Source: Pseudoxanthomonas daejeonensis (GTDB taxonomy: Bacteria; Pseudomonadota; Gammaproteobacteria; Xanthomonadales; Xanthomonadaceae). Taken from it: 64,000 bases of DNA. The stretch is from assembly GCF_010093205.1 (NCBI RefSeq), contig NZ_PDWN01000018.1, forward strand, positions 1-64,000. Direction: 5' to 3'. The notes under the pieces are model-generated. The model saw only the letters and a program-made list of their open reading frames with translations, ran no database searches and had not been told where the DNA came from. Shown here in pieces: positions 39,121 to 47,957 of the stretch; positions within the stretch are counted from its first letter, which is position 1, and each line of letters starts with the position of its first letter. Position numbers and translations under genes: made by a program.

Positions 39121-40380
39121 ATGACTGGCCTGGCGCTCACGCGTGCGCCGCCCGCGCCGCGGCCGCTGCGCTTCCTGTTGACCGCGCCGCTGTGGGGCGT
39201 GGTTGCCGGCGTGCTGCTGGCCGCATCGCCGGACACCCTCGCCGGCGGACGCTGGTCGCCCACGGCGGTCGCGCTGGTGCACCTGTTCACCCTGGGCGTG
39301 CTGGGCAACGCGATGCTCGGCAGCCTGCTGCAGTTCCTGCCGGTCGCCGCGGGTATCGCACCCTCCGCGGCGCGACTGGCGCCGGTCGCGCATGTGGCGC
39401 TCAACCTCGGCCTGCCGGTGTTCGTGGCCGCGCTGTTCTTCAACCACGCTTTGCTGCTGCCGGCATCACTGCTGCTCGCCGCCTCGCTCCTGCTCGTCAT
39501 CGTGCCGCCACTGCCGGCGCTGCTGCGTGCAGGCGCGCAACGCCTGTTGCGCGCGGGTATCGGCGGCGCGCTGCTGGCGCTGCTGGCCACGATCGCGCTG
39601 GGCCTGCTCGCGGCCCTGGTGCTCGGTGGCCATGCCGCCCTGCCCTTGGACCAGGTGGTCGATGCGCACGCCACGCTCGGCGCCGGCGGCTGGATGCTCG
39701 GCCTGCTGGCCGCGGTGGGCAGCGTGACCGTGCCGATGTTCCAGGGCACGTCGCCGGTCCCGCCGCGCGCGTTCGCGGCATGGCTGGTGCTTGCCCTGGG
39801 ACTGCCGATCGCCGGGGGCCTGGCGCGCCTGGCGGGTGCGCCGGTGCTGTACGCCGCGCTGTCGCTCGCGCTACCGGCGATGGCCTTCGCCGCGGCGCTG
39901 CTCTGGCTGCAGTGGCGCGCACCGCACCGGCGCAATCGGACCCTGGTCCGCTTCTGGTGCGTGGGCAGCATCGCGCTGGCCCTGGCCGGGATCGCCGCGT
40001 GCGCGTCAGCGGCCGGTGCGCCCGCCATCACGACGGCGCTCGCGGGCATGCTCGCACTGGGTATCGGCGTGCCGCTGCTGGTCACCGGCATGCTGCTGGA
40101 GATCACCGCATTCATCACCTGGATCGCCTTGCGCGGCCAGTGCCCGCGCGGCGTGCGTATTCCCGCAGTGGGCCGGCTGGTCACCGATGGCGAAAAGCAC
40201 GGAGTGCTGTGCGTGCACCTGGCGGCGGCCGGGCTGCTGCTGGTTGCGCTGGCCTGGCCGCCGCTCGGACGGATCGCCGGTATCGCGCTGGCGGTCGCGT
40301 ATGCAGGCAGCGCCCTGTGCCAGTGGCGCTGCCTGCAGCGCGCCCGCGCATTCGCACGCCAACACGGGGAACCGCAATGA
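39121..40380 (+). CDS. NnrS-related polytopic membrane protein
   Basis: A 419-residue integral membrane protein with about 12 helices. Histidine-bearing segments such as TAVALVHLFTLGVLGNAMLGSLLQFLPVAAG and DQVVDAHATLGAGGWMLGLLAAVGSVTVPMFQGTSPVP recall the NnrS and heme-copper reductase folds. It lacks the full haem-copper ligand set, so it is not an NO reductase. It shares its operon with DUF2249 and DGC-domain genes, with its stop overlapping the next ATG (ATGA). A role in NO or electron handling is inference from neighbours. Confidence 0.6.
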   Translation: MTGLALTRAPPAPRPLRFLLTAPLWGVVAGVLLAASPDTLAGGRWSPTAVALVHLFTLGVLGNAMLGSLLQFLPVAAGIAPSAARLAPVAHVALNLGLPVFVAALFFNHALLLPASLLLAASLLLVIVPPLPALLRAGAQRLLRAGIGGALLALLATIALGLLAALVLGGHAALPLDQVVDAHATLGAGGWMLGLLAAVGSVTVPMFQGTSPVPPRAFAAWLVLALGLPIAGGLARLAGAPVLYAALSLALPAMAFAAALLWLQWRAPHRRNRTLVRFWCVGSIALALAGIAACASAAGAPAITTALAGMLALGIGVPLLVTGMLLEITAFITWIALRGQCPRGVRIPAVGRLVTDGEKHGVLCVHLAAAGLLLVALAWPPLGRIAGIALAVAYAGSALCQWRCLQRARAFARQHGEPQ

Positions 40381-40808
40381 CCGGAAAACTTCCGCTCGTC
40401 TACAGCTGCTCGGGCTGCTCGAGCGCGGCGCAGATGGCCAACCAGATGGCGCTGTGGCTGGACCGCGCCGGCGCCGCCGAGATGTCGTGCATCGCCGGCG
40501 TCGGCGGCGGCGTCACCGGGCTGGTGCGCACCGCGCAGTCCGGCCGGGCGATCCTGGCCCTGGACGGCTGCGTGCTGCATTGCGTGCGCGCCTGCCTGGA
40601 GCGCGCCGGCGTGAGCGCCGACACGCACCTGACCCTGTCCGACCATGGCGTGCGCAAGCGCAGGCATGCGGACTTCCTGCCGGAACAGGCGGAGACCGTC
40701 TACCGGCAGACGGTGCTGCCGGCGGCACGGGCACTGCATGCCGCCGGACCGGTGCCGGTTGCCATCGATCCCGAGGCAGGAGAGGAAACCCGCGCAGTGC
40801 CGCCTTGA
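40377..40808 (+). CDS. DGC-domain putative zinc-binding protein
   Basis: A 143-residue protein that begins MTGKLPLVYSCSGCSSAAQM, the cysteine signature of the DGC (putative metal-binding) family. It continues with SCIAGVGGGVTGLV, AILALDGCVLHCVRACLE and SDHGVRKRRHADF. Multiple cysteines (CSGC, C in SCIAG, CVLHCVRAC) suggest a metal or cluster site. Family function is unknown. It is translationally coupled to the preceding membrane protein. Confidence 0.75.
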   Translation: MTGKLPLVYSCSGCSSAAQMANQMALWLDRAGAAEMSCIAGVGGGVTGLVRTAQSGRAILALDGCVLHCVRACLERAGVSADTHLTLSDHGVRKRRHADFLPEQAETVYRQTVLPAARALHAAGPVPVAIDPEAGEETRAVPP

Positions 40809-40855
40809 TCGACCGGCCACCCGCCCACCCGTGCGCATGCCATATCGCGGCGCGC

Positions 40856-40869
40856 TTGATCTGGATCAG
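40856..40869 (+). promoter_or_regulatory. class II FNR promoter of the ubiT-nadA-nadB operon
   Basis: TTGATCTGGATCAG matches the FNR consensus with one mismatch. TAGCAT at 40892-40897 as -10 gives a start near 40904, exactly 41.5 bases from the box centre, and a 24-base leader to the ATG at 40928. Confidence 0.8.
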
Positions 40870-40927
40870 AAGCCGCGCGCAACGGCGCCGCTAGCATCGT
40901 CGCGCTCGCCACCTACGCGGACCCCGC

Positions 40928-41806
40928 ATGGAAACACCCCGAGGGCTGCCACCGTTCCCGCTCTCCCCCACGGGTCCGGCGCAGCACATCGCTTCCGGAA
41001 CGCTGGTCGGCGCACGCCATGCGATCGACCACGTGGACGACGCGGTGGTAGCCCTGGCCGGCCTGCGCCGACGCCTGGTCGGAGCGGTCCATCGCAGCAA
41101 GCGCGTGGCTGGCCTGCCGGTCCGCGATGGCGAGCGCGAGGCGGGGGTACTGTCACGCGCAAGGCGGGTGGCCGCGCGCGTGGCAGTACCCGGCGATACC
41201 GCCGACGCACTGATGCACGCGCTGATGTCCGATGCCTGCCGACAGCAGGTCCAGGCCGGCAACGCCGGTCCCCGCCCTGCCGTCAGGATCTCCATGTCCA
41301 CGCCCGTCGCATCCCGCTCCTTTTCCGCTGCGCGCCTGCTGCGCCTGCTGCCCCCTCCTCGCCGGCTGCGCCCGCTGCTGCGCCGCCTGCCGCGCGTCGC
41401 CCACGAGCCGCTGGCCGAGCGCATCCTCGCCCGCGCCGTCCGCCGCGTGGATCCGGTCACGCTGGATCTCGTGCGCGGACGACGCCTGGGCATCGAGCTC
41501 GAGGACCTTGGCCTGGCCTGGGTGTTCGCGTGGAGTGGTGAGCGGCTGCTCGCCTGCCATGAACCGGCCGAGGCGACCGTGCGCGGCAGCGCCACCGACC
41601 TGTTCCTGCTGGCCAGCCGCCAGGAGGATGCCGACACCCTGTTCTTCCAGCGTCGCCTGATCCTCACCGGCGACGTCGAACTGGGCCTGACCGTGCGCAA
41701 CCTGCTTGATCGCCTGCCCTGGGAAGACCTGCCGCTGGGGCTGCGCATCGTCCTGCACCGCGGCAGTCACCTGTTGCGCGCCGCGCGCGACGCACACCGC
41801 GCCTGA
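40928..41806 (+). CDS. ubiT: AroQ chorismate mutase-like domain fused to UbiT (SCP2 lipid carrier)
   Basis: A 292-residue protein in two parts. Residues ~27-108 form an AroQ-type chorismate mutase domain with candidate catalytic positions Arg48/49, Lys58, Glu69/71 and Gln106 (IDHVDDAVVALAGLRRRL; KRVAGLPVRDGERE; SDACRQQ). Residues ~145-285 are an SCP2 sterol-carrier domain of the UbiT type (DLGLAWVFAWSGERLL; FFQRRLILTGDVELGL; LRIVLHRGSHLLRA). UbiT carries quinone intermediates for oxygen-independent ubiquinone synthesis with UbiU and UbiV, both present nearby. Met123 could start a stand-alone UbiT, but the frame is unbroken and the FNR promoter serves the long form. Confidence 0.85.
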   Translation: METPRGLPPFPLSPTGPAQHIASGTLVGARHAIDHVDDAVVALAGLRRRLVGAVHRSKRVAGLPVRDGEREAGVLSRARRVAARVAVPGDTADALMHALMSDACRQQVQAGNAGPRPAVRISMSTPVASRSFSAARLLRLLPPPRRLRPLLRRLPRVAHEPLAERILARAVRRVDPVTLDLVRGRRLGIELEDLGLAWVFAWSGERLLACHEPAEATVRGSATDLFLLASRQEDADTLFFQRRLILTGDVELGLTVRNLLDRLPWEDLPLGLRIVLHRGSHLLRAARDAHRA

Positions 41807-41819
41807 CCGGAACCCACGC

Positions 41820-42857
41820 ATGCACCACACGGCGGCACGACCCGGCCTGAGCTGGCACCCCGAGCTGGAGGCACGCTACGCGGAACTGGGCGCGAAGCTC
41901 GAACCCCTGCTGCCGTGCCTGGAATGGCCGCTGCACCTGCCCTGGATCGACGCGATCCGCACGCTCAAGCGCGAGCGCGGCGCGGTGATCATGGCGCACA
42001 GCTACCAGTCGCCCGAGATCTTCCATGGCGTGGCCGACGTCACCGGCGATTCGCTGGCACTGGCCCAGGCCGCCGCCGATTGCGACGCGGACATCATCGT
42101 GCTGTGCGGCGTGCACTTCATGGCCGAGACGGCGAAGATCCTCGCGCCCGGCCGCACCGTGCTGATCCCGGACCTGGAAGCCGGCTGCTCGCTCGCCTCA
42201 TCGATCACCGCCGCCGACGTGCGCGAACTGCGCCGCCTCCACCCCGGCGCCCCGGTGGTCAGCTACGTCAACACGACCGCCGAAGTGAAAGCCGAATCGG
42301 ACGCCTGCTGCACCTCGGCCAACGCGGTGCAGGTGGTCGAGGCGATGGCCGCCGAATCCGGCTCGGAACGCGTGATCTTCCTGCCCGACCGGTTCCTGGG
42401 CCACCACGTCGCCCAGCACACCGCGATCGAGCTGGTGCTGTGGGACGGGCGCTGCGAGGTCCACGAACAATTCACCGCGCAGCAGGCACGGCACGCCCGC
42501 GAGCGCTTCGACGCGCGCCTGGTCGCCCATCCCGAATGCCCGCCCGAGGTACAGGCCGAAGCCGACTTCGTCGGCTCCACCACCGCGATGGGTGCGTGGC
42601 TGGAGAAGGAACAGCCGCAACGGGTCGCGCTGATCACCGAGTGCTCGATGGCCGACAACCTGCGCGCGCGCTTCCCGAAAGTGGAGTTCATCAAGCCCTG
42701 CAACCTGTGCCCGCACATGCAGCGGATCACCCTGCCCAACATCCACGCCTGCCTGCAGCACCTGCAGCACGAAGTGGTGGTGCCCGATGACGTGGCCCGC
42801 CGCGCGCGCCACGCGCTGGAGCGGATGCTGGCGGTGGGCCGGCGCGACCGCGTGTGA
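41820..42857 (+). CDS. nadA: quinolinate synthase
   Basis: A 345-residue [4Fe-4S] enzyme condensing iminoaspartate with dihydroxyacetone phosphate to quinolinate for NAD synthesis. Cluster cysteine regions are VLCGVHFMAETAKIL (Cys96), SDACCTSANAV and KPCNLCPHMQRITL. Substrate-binding stretches include MAHSYQSPEI and IPDLEAGCSLASSI. The start at 41820 is the first ATG after the ubiT stop (13 bases). It is coupled to nadB by a GTGA overlap. Confidence 0.96.
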   Translation: MHHTAARPGLSWHPELEARYAELGAKLEPLLPCLEWPLHLPWIDAIRTLKRERGAVIMAHSYQSPEIFHGVADVTGDSLALAQAAADCDADIIVLCGVHFMAETAKILAPGRTVLIPDLEAGCSLASSITAADVRELRRLHPGAPVVSYVNTTAEVKAESDACCTSANAVQVVEAMAAESGSERVIFLPDRFLGHHVAQHTAIELVLWDGRCEVHEQFTAQQARHARERFDARLVAHPECPPEVQAEADFVGSTTAMGAWLEKEQPQRVALITECSMADNLRARFPKVEFIKPCNLCPHMQRITLPNIHACLQHLQHEVVVPDDVARRARHALERMLAVGRRDRV

Positions 42858-44314
42858 GCGCCCGTCCCCACCCGCTGGTGGTGGTCGGCGGGGGCGTAGC
42901 GGGATTGTCGGTGGCGCTGGCCGCCGCACCACGGCCGGTGCTGGTGATCGCCCGCGGTACCCATGGGCAAGGCAGTGCCAGTGCCCTGGCACAGGGCGGC
43001 ATCGCCGCGGCCCTGGCCGTGGGCGATACGCCGGCCGCGCACGCGCGAGACACGCTGGAGGCCGGCGCCGGGCACAACGACACCGCCGTGGTGGAGTACC
43101 TCGTCGAGCATGCGCCGGCGGCGATCGGGCGCCTGCAGGCGCTGGGGGTGCCGTTCGATTGCGACGACCACGCACGACTGCGCCTGGGACGCGAAGGCGG
43201 GCACCGTGCCGATCGCATCGTCCACGCCGGTGGCGATGCCAGCGGCGCGGTGCTGCTCGCCGCGATGTTGCGCAGCGCGCGCGCGGCCGGGCATATCGAA
43301 CTGCGCGAAGGGGTCGAGGTGCAGGCCCTGCTGCTGCGCGACGGCGGCATCGCCGGCCTGCGCGTGCGCGATGCGCACAACGTTACGACCCTGGTCGGGG
43401 CCAGCGAGGTGGTGCTGGCCACCGGCGGCATCGGCGCGCTGTTCTCGGCCAGCACCAATCCTTCCAGCGCCGATGGCAATGGCCTGGCCCTGGGGCTTGC
43501 GGCCGGCGCAGCCGGGCGCGACCTGGAATTCGTCCAGTTCCATCCGACCGCGTTGGCCGTGCCCGGCGACGCGGCGGGCGGCGAGCCGCTGCCGCTGGTC
43601 ACCGAAGCCCTGCGAGGCGCGGGCGCGCGCCTGTACGACGCGCGCGGCCGCCTGCTGATGGCGGGACTGCATCCGCTTGCCGACCTGGCGCCACGCGACC
43701 TGGTCGCACGCCGCGTGTGGCAGGCGCTGCGCGAGGACGGGCAGGCCTGGCTCGATGCCACCGCGCTGGGCGATGCCTGGCCCACCCGATTCCCGACCGT
43801 GCACGCGAGTTGCCGCGCCAATGGCATCGATCCGGCGCGCGAGCGCATCCCGGTGACGCCGGCGGCGCATTTCCACATGGGTGGACTGGCCACCGACCAC
43901 GATGGACGCACCGGCGTGCGCGGGCTGTATGCGGTCGGCGAAGTGGCCTGCAACGGCGTGCACGGCGCCAACCGGCTCGCCAGCAACTCGCTGCTGGAAG
44001 GGCTGGTCTTCGGTGATCGCCTGGGCCGCCGCCTGGCGGACATCGACACGCTGGCCCAGCCGGCGCGGGGCCGATACGCGTGGAGCGGACATGGCGCCGC
44101 GGCCGACCCGCAGGCGCTGGCCCACGTGCGGCAGTTGCTGTGGAGCGCGCTCGGACCGGTGCGCAACGGTAGCGACATGGCCGCGGCGCAGCACGCGCTG
44201 GCAGCGGATGCGCCGGCCTGCGGCTGGCAGGGAAGGCTGGCCCGCCAGCTCCTGGCCGCCGCATCACGGCGTGCCGCCAGCCTCGGTGCGCATTACCGCA
44301 GCGACGACGCCTGA
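42854..44314 (+). CDS. nadB: L-aspartate oxidase
   Basis: A 486-residue FAD enzyme oxidising aspartate to iminoaspartate, the substrate of NadA. The FAD motif is VVVGGGVAGLSVALAA. Succinate-dehydrogenase-family sequences include GSASALAQGGIAAAL, ELREGVEVQALLLRDG, EFVQFHPTALAV and HMGGLATDHDGRTGVRGLYAVGEVACNGVHGANRLASNSLLEGLVFG. It starts with GTG overlapping the nadA stop. NadB can use fumarate instead of oxygen, which fits an anaerobically induced operon. Confidence 0.95.
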   Translation: MSARPHPLVVVGGGVAGLSVALAAAPRPVLVIARGTHGQGSASALAQGGIAAALAVGDTPAAHARDTLEAGAGHNDTAVVEYLVEHAPAAIGRLQALGVPFDCDDHARLRLGREGGHRADRIVHAGGDASGAVLLAAMLRSARAAGHIELREGVEVQALLLRDGGIAGLRVRDAHNVTTLVGASEVVLATGGIGALFSASTNPSSADGNGLALGLAAGAAGRDLEFVQFHPTALAVPGDAAGGEPLPLVTEALRGAGARLYDARGRLLMAGLHPLADLAPRDLVARRVWQALREDGQAWLDATALGDAWPTRFPTVHASCRANGIDPARERIPVTPAAHFHMGGLATDHDGRTGVRGLYAVGEVACNGVHGANRLASNSLLEGLVFGDRLGRRLADIDTLAQPARGRYAWSGHGAAADPQALAHVRQLLWSALGPVRNGSDMAAAQHALAADAPACGWQGRLARQLLAAASRRAASLGAHYRSDDA

Positions 44315-44348
44315 CCGCGCGGATGCGCGATCGCAACCCTGGCCGGAC

Positions 44349-45236
44349 TCAGGCGACGGCCAGTTCGGCCAGCGACGCCTTGCCCGGCAAGCCGTCCCAG
44401 TAGCCGTTGCGCGCGCCCAGTCGCGCCGGCGGCTCGGCTGCATCGAGCGCGCCGCGGAAACGCGCCACGACTTCTCCGGTGCCCTCTGCCTGCGGCGAAA
44501 TCCGCAGCACGCCCACGCCGCACGCGGCCAGTTCGTCGCGTTGCGGCGCCAGGTCGATCACTTCGCTGCCCTGCACCTGGATGCCATTGATGGTCAGGAA
44601 CGGTTCGCCCTCGCGCGTGGCCAGCGGCAGGCCATCGGGATGCTCGATGCAGCGGAAACCGCACTGGTCCTTGGGCAGGTCCAGCGCGCGGGCGGTGAAG
44701 CAGCGCGCCGAGTAGGCCAGCGGCAGGCGGCCCCAGGCCAGCATCTCCAGCTCGGGCATGGCTCCGCCCTCGCCTTCGCGCGCCGCACGCATTTCCTGCA
44801 GCAGGGCCCGCCCCTGTTCGGCACCGGGCACCCAGCGACGCATGCCGTCTTCCATGAGCAGGGCCAGCGCGCGATGGTTGTAGACGTTGAGCGAAGGCCC
44901 GCCGACGAAGGGCACGCCGCGCTCGCGGCACAGCTGCACCGCCGACAGGTCGTTGGCTTCGACCAGGTAGCGTCCGTTGCCGACCTGGCGCCGGACCACG
45001 CCCAGCTCGGATTCGGCCTCCACCAGCGCCAGCGTCGACAGCACCACTTCCTTGCCGGCCTCGCGCAACGAATCGGCCAGCGCCAGCCAGTCGCGCACGC
45101 CCAGCTCGCGGCGCTTGCTGCACACCGTTTCGCCCAGGTAGACGATGTCCACCGGCCAGCTGCCGACGGCGTGGTAGAACGCCAGCGTGGCCTGGCGCGG
45201 CCAGAAATACTGCAAGGGTCCCAGGCTCAGCTTCAT
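44349..45236 (-). CDS. ubiV: UbiV, peptidase-U32-like hydroxylase partner
   Basis: A 295-residue protein of the U32 fold. Cys39, Cys179, Cys192 and Cys196 correspond to the four [4Fe-4S] ligands known in Escherichia coli UbiV. With UbiU it carries out ring hydroxylations of ubiquinone without oxygen. It lacks evidence of peptidase activity, as is usual for this branch. The start at 45236 (MKLSLGPLQYFWPRQ) matches family starts. It follows ubiU by 35 bases and is convergent with nadB. Confidence 0.93.
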   Translation of the reverse strand: MKLSLGPLQYFWPRQATLAFYHAVGSWPVDIVYLGETVCSKRRELGVRDWLALADSLREAGKEVVLSTLALVEAESELGVVRRQVGNGRYLVEANDLSAVQLCRERGVPFVGGPSLNVYNHRALALLMEDGMRRWVPGAEQGRALLQEMRAAREGEGGAMPELEMLAWGRLPLAYSARCFTARALDLPKDQCGFRCIEHPDGLPLATREGEPFLTINGIQVQGSEVIDLAPQRDELAACGVGVLRISPQAEGTGEVVARFRGALDAAEPPARLGARNGYWDGLPGKASLAELAVA

Positions 45237-45271
45237 CGCAGGCTCCGCGTCGGTGCGTCGATCGTCAGGGT

Positions 45272-46270
45272 TCAATGCCAGGCCCGGTGGTACGGCCCGA
45301 GCGTGGTCTGCTGGCCTTCCGCATGAGCCGACAGCGCCTGCTGCCAGGCCGCCTCGCTGGTCCAGTGGTCGGGGCCGGCGCGATAGCGGTCGATCGCCTT
45401 GCGCCAGGTGGAGGCCACCGTACGCACGTAGGCGACGCCGCGCTGGCGGCCTTCGATCTTCAGCGCGGCCACGCCGGCCTGCGCCAGTCGCGGCAGCAGC
45501 TCCAGCGTGTTGAGGCTGGTCGGTTCCTCCAGCGCGTGGAACACCTCGCCGCCGACCTCGTAACGACCCTTGCATACGGTCGGATAGCCCGCCGGCTCGC
45601 CTTGCGCGAAGCGGTCGATCAACATCCCGTTGACCCGCACGCTGCGGCTGTCGTCCGGGTGCTCGTCCCAGCGCACGAAACTGGCCGGCGAGCACACCCC
45701 GTGCCGGTTCGGCGACATGCCCGTGACGTAACTGGAAAGCTGGCAGCGCCCCTCGACCATGATGCACAGGCTGCCGAACGCGAACACTTCCAGCGGCACC
45801 GGCGAAGCCATGCACAGGCGCTCGACCTGCTGCACCGACAGCACCCGCGGCAACACCGCGCGGGCGATACCGAAGCGTTCGTATGCGTACTTGAGCGCCG
45901 GCACGGTGGTCGCCGAACCCTGCACCGACAGGTGCCGGGCCAGCTGCGGATGGGTGCGGCAGGCGTAGTCGAGCACGCCCATTTCCGCGGCGATGATCGC
46001 GTCCACGCCCAGTTCGGCGGCGTGGTCGACCGCGGCCTGCCAGTGCGGCAGGCGCACGCTGTCGGGATAGGTATTGAGCGCCAGGTAGACCTGCCGGTCC
46101 AACGCGTGCGCATAGGCGATGCCCTGGCGCAGCTCGCGCTCGTCGAAGTTCAGTCCCGGGAAGGCGCGCGCATTGGTCTGGTCCCGGAAGCCGGCGTAGA
46201 CCGCGTCGGCACCGGCATCGATGGCCGCGCGCAGGGCCGGGAGGTTGCCGGCCGGACAGACCAGTTGCAT
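45272..46270 (-). CDS. ubiU: UbiU, peptidase-U32-like hydroxylase partner
   Basis: A 332-residue U32-family protein. Cys169, Cys176, Cys193 and Cys233 (GSLCIMVEGRCQLSSY; RHGVCSP; TVCKGRY) match the cluster ligands of UbiU almost residue for residue. It forms a heterodimer with UbiV for oxygen-independent hydroxylation using prephenate as oxygen donor in E. coli. That donor is notable because the neighbouring UbiT carries a chorismate mutase-like domain, and chorismate mutase makes prephenate. It lies 52 bases after ubiD. Confidence 0.95.
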   Translation of the reverse strand: MQLVCPAGNLPALRAAIDAGADAVYAGFRDQTNARAFPGLNFDERELRQGIAYAHALDRQVYLALNTYPDSVRLPHWQAAVDHAAELGVDAIIAAEMGVLDYACRTHPQLARHLSVQGSATTVPALKYAYERFGIARAVLPRVLSVQQVERLCMASPVPLEVFAFGSLCIMVEGRCQLSSYVTGMSPNRHGVCSPASFVRWDEHPDDSRSVRVNGMLIDRFAQGEPAGYPTVCKGRYEVGGEVFHALEEPTSLNTLELLPRLAQAGVAALKIEGRQRGVAYVRTVASTWRKAIDRYRAGPDHWTSEAAWQQALSAHAEGQQTTLGPYHRAWH

Positions 46271-46322
46271 GGGCGTCTCCGCATCGAAGGGAAGGCCATG
46301 CTAGGGGGCGCCGACGCGCTGC

Positions 46323-47807
46323 TCATTGATCCATGTCAGGTCCGAGCGTGCGCAGCAGCGACGACCACAGCGCATCCACGCGCTTCTCCACCTTCGGATC
46401 GAGCGCGATCGCCCGGCCCCATTCGCGCGCCGACTCGGCCGGCCACTTGCGGGTCGCATCCAGGCCAAGCTTGGAACCCAGCCCGGACACCGGCGTGGCG
46501 AAGTCCAGGTAGTCGATCGGCGTGTTCTCCACCAGCATGCTGTCGCGCGCCGGGTCCACCCGGGTGGAGAGGGCCCAGATCACCTGGCCCCAGTCACGCA
46601 CGTCCACGTCCTCGTCGGTGACGATCACGAACTTGGTGTAGGTGAACTGGCGCAGGTAGGACCAGACCGCCATCATGATCCGCCGCGCGTGGCCGGGATA
46701 CTGCTTGCGGATGCTGACCACCGCGATGCGGTACGAGCACGCTTCCGGCGGCAGATAGAAGTCCACGATTTCCGGGAACACCTTGCGCAGGATCGGCACG
46801 AAGATGTCGTTGAGCGCCATCGACAGCACCGACGGCTCGTCATGCGGCGAGCGGCCCATGTAGCTGCCGTGGTAGATCGCGCCGCTGCGCATGCGCATGC
46901 GCTCCACGGTCAGCACCGGGAAGGTCCCCTGCGCGTTGTAGTAGCCGGTGTGGTCGCCGAACGGCCCTTCCAGCGCGGTGTCGCCCGGATGGATGAAGCC
47001 TTCCAGCAGGATCTCCGCGCCGGCCGGCGCATCCAGCCCGGTCAGCTCGCTGCGCCACACCCGGCTGCGCGAGCCGCGCAGCAGGCCGGCGAACTCGTAC
47101 TCCGACAGCGTGTCGGGCACCGGCGCGACCGCCGCCAGCAGCGTGGCCGGATCGGCGCCGATGGCCACCAGCACCGGGAAAGGCTTGTCGGGATAGGCGT
47201 ACTGCCACGACGCGTAGTCCTGCGCGCCACCGCGGTGCGGCAGCCAGCGCATGATCACGCGATTGCGGCCGATGAGCTGCTGGCGGTAGATCGCCACGTT
47301 CTGGCGAGGTTGGTGCACGCCGCGGGTGACCACCAGGCCGAAGGTGATCAGGCGGCCTGCATCCTCCGGCCAGCAGCGCTGGATCGGCAGCATGCCTAGG
47401 TCGATGTCGCCGCCTTCCACCACCTGCTCGCAGAACGCCGGATCATCGACGTGCTTCGGTGCGACGTTGGCCAGCTGGGCCAGTTCCGGCCAGCTGTCGA
47501 GCGCATCGCGCAGCGAAGCCGGCCAGCGCGGCTCCTTCAGCGAGGCCAGCAGCTCGCCCAGTTCGCGCAGCGAGGCGATCGGGCGGTCGCCCAGCGCCAG
47601 TTCGATCCGACGGCGGTCGCCGAACAGGTTGCCCAGCAGCGGATGCACCGATCCGGTGGGGTTGTGCATCAGCAGCGCCGGACCGCCCTCGCGCAGCGCG
47701 CGCAGGCTCAGGGCGGTGCTCTCCAGCTCCGGATCGACCGGAGCATCGATCTCCAGCAGTTGCTGGTGGCGTGACAGGTGCTGCAGGAAGCTGCGCAGGT
47801 CGTGCAT
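46323..47807 (-). CDS. ubiD: UbiD, 3-polyprenyl-4-hydroxybenzoate decarboxylase
   Basis: A 494-residue prenylated-FMN enzyme removing the carboxyl group of polyprenyl-4-hydroxybenzoate in ubiquinone synthesis. Family landmarks are [61 protein letters not shown] (containing the catalytic acid region) and LVEGFI-type loops. It leads ubiD-ubiU-ubiV on the minus strand. An FNR promoter directly upstream suggests this copy serves anaerobic quinone synthesis. The flavin prenyltransferase UbiX must be encoded elsewhere. Confidence 0.95.
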   Translation of the reverse strand: MHDLRSFLQHLSRHQQLLEIDAPVDPELESTALSLRALREGGPALLMHNPTGSVHPLLGNLFGDRRRIELALGDRPIASLRELGELLASLKEPRWPASLRDALDSWPELAQLANVAPKHVDDPAFCEQVVEGGDIDLGMLPIQRCWPEDAGRLITFGLVVTRGVHQPRQNVAIYRQQLIGRNRVIMRWLPHRGGAQDYASWQYAYPDKPFPVLVAIGADPATLLAAVAPVPDTLSEYEFAGLLRGSRSRVWRSELTGLDAPAGAEILLEGFIHPGDTALEGPFGDHTGYYNAQGTFPVLTVERMRMRSGAIYHGSYMGRSPHDEPSVLSMALNDIFVPILRKVFPEIVDFYLPPEACSYRIAVVSIRKQYPGHARRIMMAVWSYLRQFTYTKFVIVTDEDVDVRDWGQVIWALSTRVDPARDSMLVENTPIDYLDFATPVSGLGSKLGLDATRKWPAESAREWGRAIALDPKVEKRVDALWSSLLRTLGPDMDQ

Positions 47808-47866
47808 GGCGTGGCCGGGGGCATTGTTGACGTCCCGTACGCTAGTGCCGCTGCCGGTCGCCGGCG

Positions 47867-47880
47867 ATGACGCAGGTCAA
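47867..47880 (-). promoter_or_regulatory. class II FNR promoter of ubiD-ubiU-ubiV
   Basis: The minus strand reads TTGACCTGCGTCAT, the same 14-mer as upstream of norB. TAGCGT at 47844-47839 as -10 gives a start near 47832, exactly 41.5 bases from the box centre, with a 24-base leader to the ubiD ATG. Confidence 0.75.
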
Positions 47881-47885
47881 GCGCC

Positions 47886-47899
47886 TTGACCGTGATCAA
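47886..47899 (+). promoter_or_regulatory. FNR-type box of the DUF411 copper-protein gene
   Basis: TTGACCGTGATCAA, both arms perfect. A start near 47934 would be 41.5 bases downstream (weak -10 CACACT, 47922-47927), leaving a 24-base leader with AGGA before the ATG at 47958. It lies back to back with the ubiD box. Confidence 0.7.
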
Positions 47900-47957
47900 C
47901 GCGGGGACCGCGCGAGCCGGACACACTGCCGCCACGCCCTCGCCAGGAATCGACCCT

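Noticed and set aside
44349-46270. collagenase-like U32 peptidases
   Set aside because: Cysteine positions match UbiV and UbiU cluster ligands almost exactly and ubiD/ubiT are adjacent, so quinone hydroxylation is the better call.
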